64,000 nt of DNA, taken from Marinomonas sp. SBI8L. GTDB taxonomy: Bacteria > Pseudomonadota > Gammaproteobacteria > Pseudomonadales > Marinomonadaceae. The notes beneath the pieces are model-generated. The model had not been told where the DNA came from and made no database searches. It saw only the letters and a program-made list of their open reading frames with translations. A program made the position numbers and the translations under genes. This document shows, piece after piece, positions 63,809-64,000 of the stretch. The stretch spans positions 62,001 through 126,000 of the forward strand of contig NZ_JSEO01000013.1 in assembly GCF_001624705.1 (NCBI RefSeq), given 5' to 3'. Numbering within the stretch: the stretch's first letter is position 1; every line of letters starts with the position of its first letter.

Positions 63809-64000
63809 TGAAGAAGCCGATATTTCAGAAACCAGCCAGCGCAAATGCGCTGGCTGGTTTTATCTCCTTAATACTGCTTTCTTCAAGCTCTCTTTATGCT
63901 AATGACGATTTTTTTGCGGATATTGAAGTTGAGTATGATGAAGAAGAGTCCTCTCTTGCGGATTATCAAATCACGGGGCACTTCAAACAGGGTGTAAGTT
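63808..64000 (+). CDS. N-terminus of an exported protein, 3' truncated by window edge
   Basis: The ATG overlaps the last base of the LolA-like gene. The visible 64 residues begin with a signal peptide (MKKPIFQKPASANALAGF then LILLSSSSLYA) followed by an acidic stretch DIEVEYDEEESSLADYQI. In similar operons the third gene encodes an outer-membrane beta-barrel or DUF1302-type protein, so this may be its start, but the visible part is too short to assign. A 14-bp hairpin lies inside the signal-peptide codons. Confidence 0.7.
   Translation, partial: MKKPIFQKPASANALAGFISLILLSSSSLYANDDFFADIEVEYDEEESSLADYQITGHFKQGVS
63829..63861. terminator. Terminator-like hairpin inside the signal-peptide codons
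   Basis: A perfect 14-bp stem (AAACCAGCCAGCGC paired with GCGCTGGCTGGTTT) with an AAAT loop is followed by TTTTATC. It lies 22 bp after the start codon of the truncated gene. It could attenuate transcription after the LolA-like gene, or it may simply be a codon-driven repeat. Confidence 0.5.

Noticed and set aside
1-64000. tRNA, rRNA, CRISPR or phage signatures
   Set aside because: I looked for cloverleaf ends, direct-repeat arrays and integrase or structural phage genes and saw none.

Overview
The window looks like a chromosomal segment of a marine gammaproteobacterium of the Oceanospirillales type. Marinomonas or a close relative is my best guess, inferred from gene content and the moderately AT-rich composition rather than from any marker gene. 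Supporting features are glycine betaine synthesis (betAB), a gamma-butyrobetaine hydroxylase-like enzyme, malonate use, catalase, and the housekeeping order nrdR-ribD-nusB-thiL-pgpA. I found no rRNA, tRNA, CRISPR array, prophage or intact insertion sequence. About sixty genes are supported, and most are ordinary chromosomal functions.

Layout. 0-10 kb: a partial gene end, an acyl-CoA dehydrogenase, an ArsP/YraQ-type permease divergent from a LysR regulator, betB-betA behind a perfect inverted repeat, a stand-alone glycogen-binding-like (CBM48) protein and a bile acid:sodium symporter-family protein. 10-20 kb: a small membrane-protein gene broken by a repeat element, a fused OlsF-like acyltransferase, zapE, a VOC protein, a NYN nuclease-like protein, malonyl-CoA decarboxylase and synthetase overlapping by one base, and catalase. 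20-32 kb: rlmF, psuK-psuG, a PhoA-type phosphatase, a chemoreceptor, plsC, two complementary bacterioferritin subunits, and a ParD-like protein paired with a methionine aminopeptidase. 32-42 kb: the BBOX-like dioxygenase, a REC-REC-GGDEF protein, an Lrp/EamA/aminotransferase group, ornithine cyclodeaminase family, ettA and a second EamA exporter. 42-51 kb: nrdR, ribD, nusB, a DM13 protein, thiL, pgpA, LysR/EamA, SPFH/NfeD and a DUF1456 protein. 51-57.5 kb: a polar amino acid ABC transporter lacking its ATPase, a lipoprotein, and a cobalamin riboswitch ahead of a CbiM-like permease and a BtuCDF-like ABC transporter. 57.7-64 kb: leuA, a possible HolD (psi) protein, and an RND/MMPL - LolA-like - exported protein operon cut by the window end.

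The most distinctive signal is a family of non-coding elements: three 263-bp copies (8212, 10305, 34324) and one 54-bp deletion remnant (44592). They have about 18-bp imperfect terminal inverted repeats beginning GGAACCTGCGA, and the full copies are flanked by TTAA. They resemble IS5-group ends and YTAR targets, so they are probably MITEs moved by an IS5-like transposase encoded elsewhere. One copy splits a 50-codon membrane-protein gene, and removing it with one TTAA restores the frame exactly. Another separates a gene from its terminator. The remnant abuts a gene end and helps form its stop codon.

No clear new defence or biosynthetic system was found. The items most worth following up are the MITE family, the ParD-like/MAP pair, the split-function bacterioferritin, an orphan terminator suggesting a small RNA, and a terminator-like hairpin inside a signal-peptide coding region.
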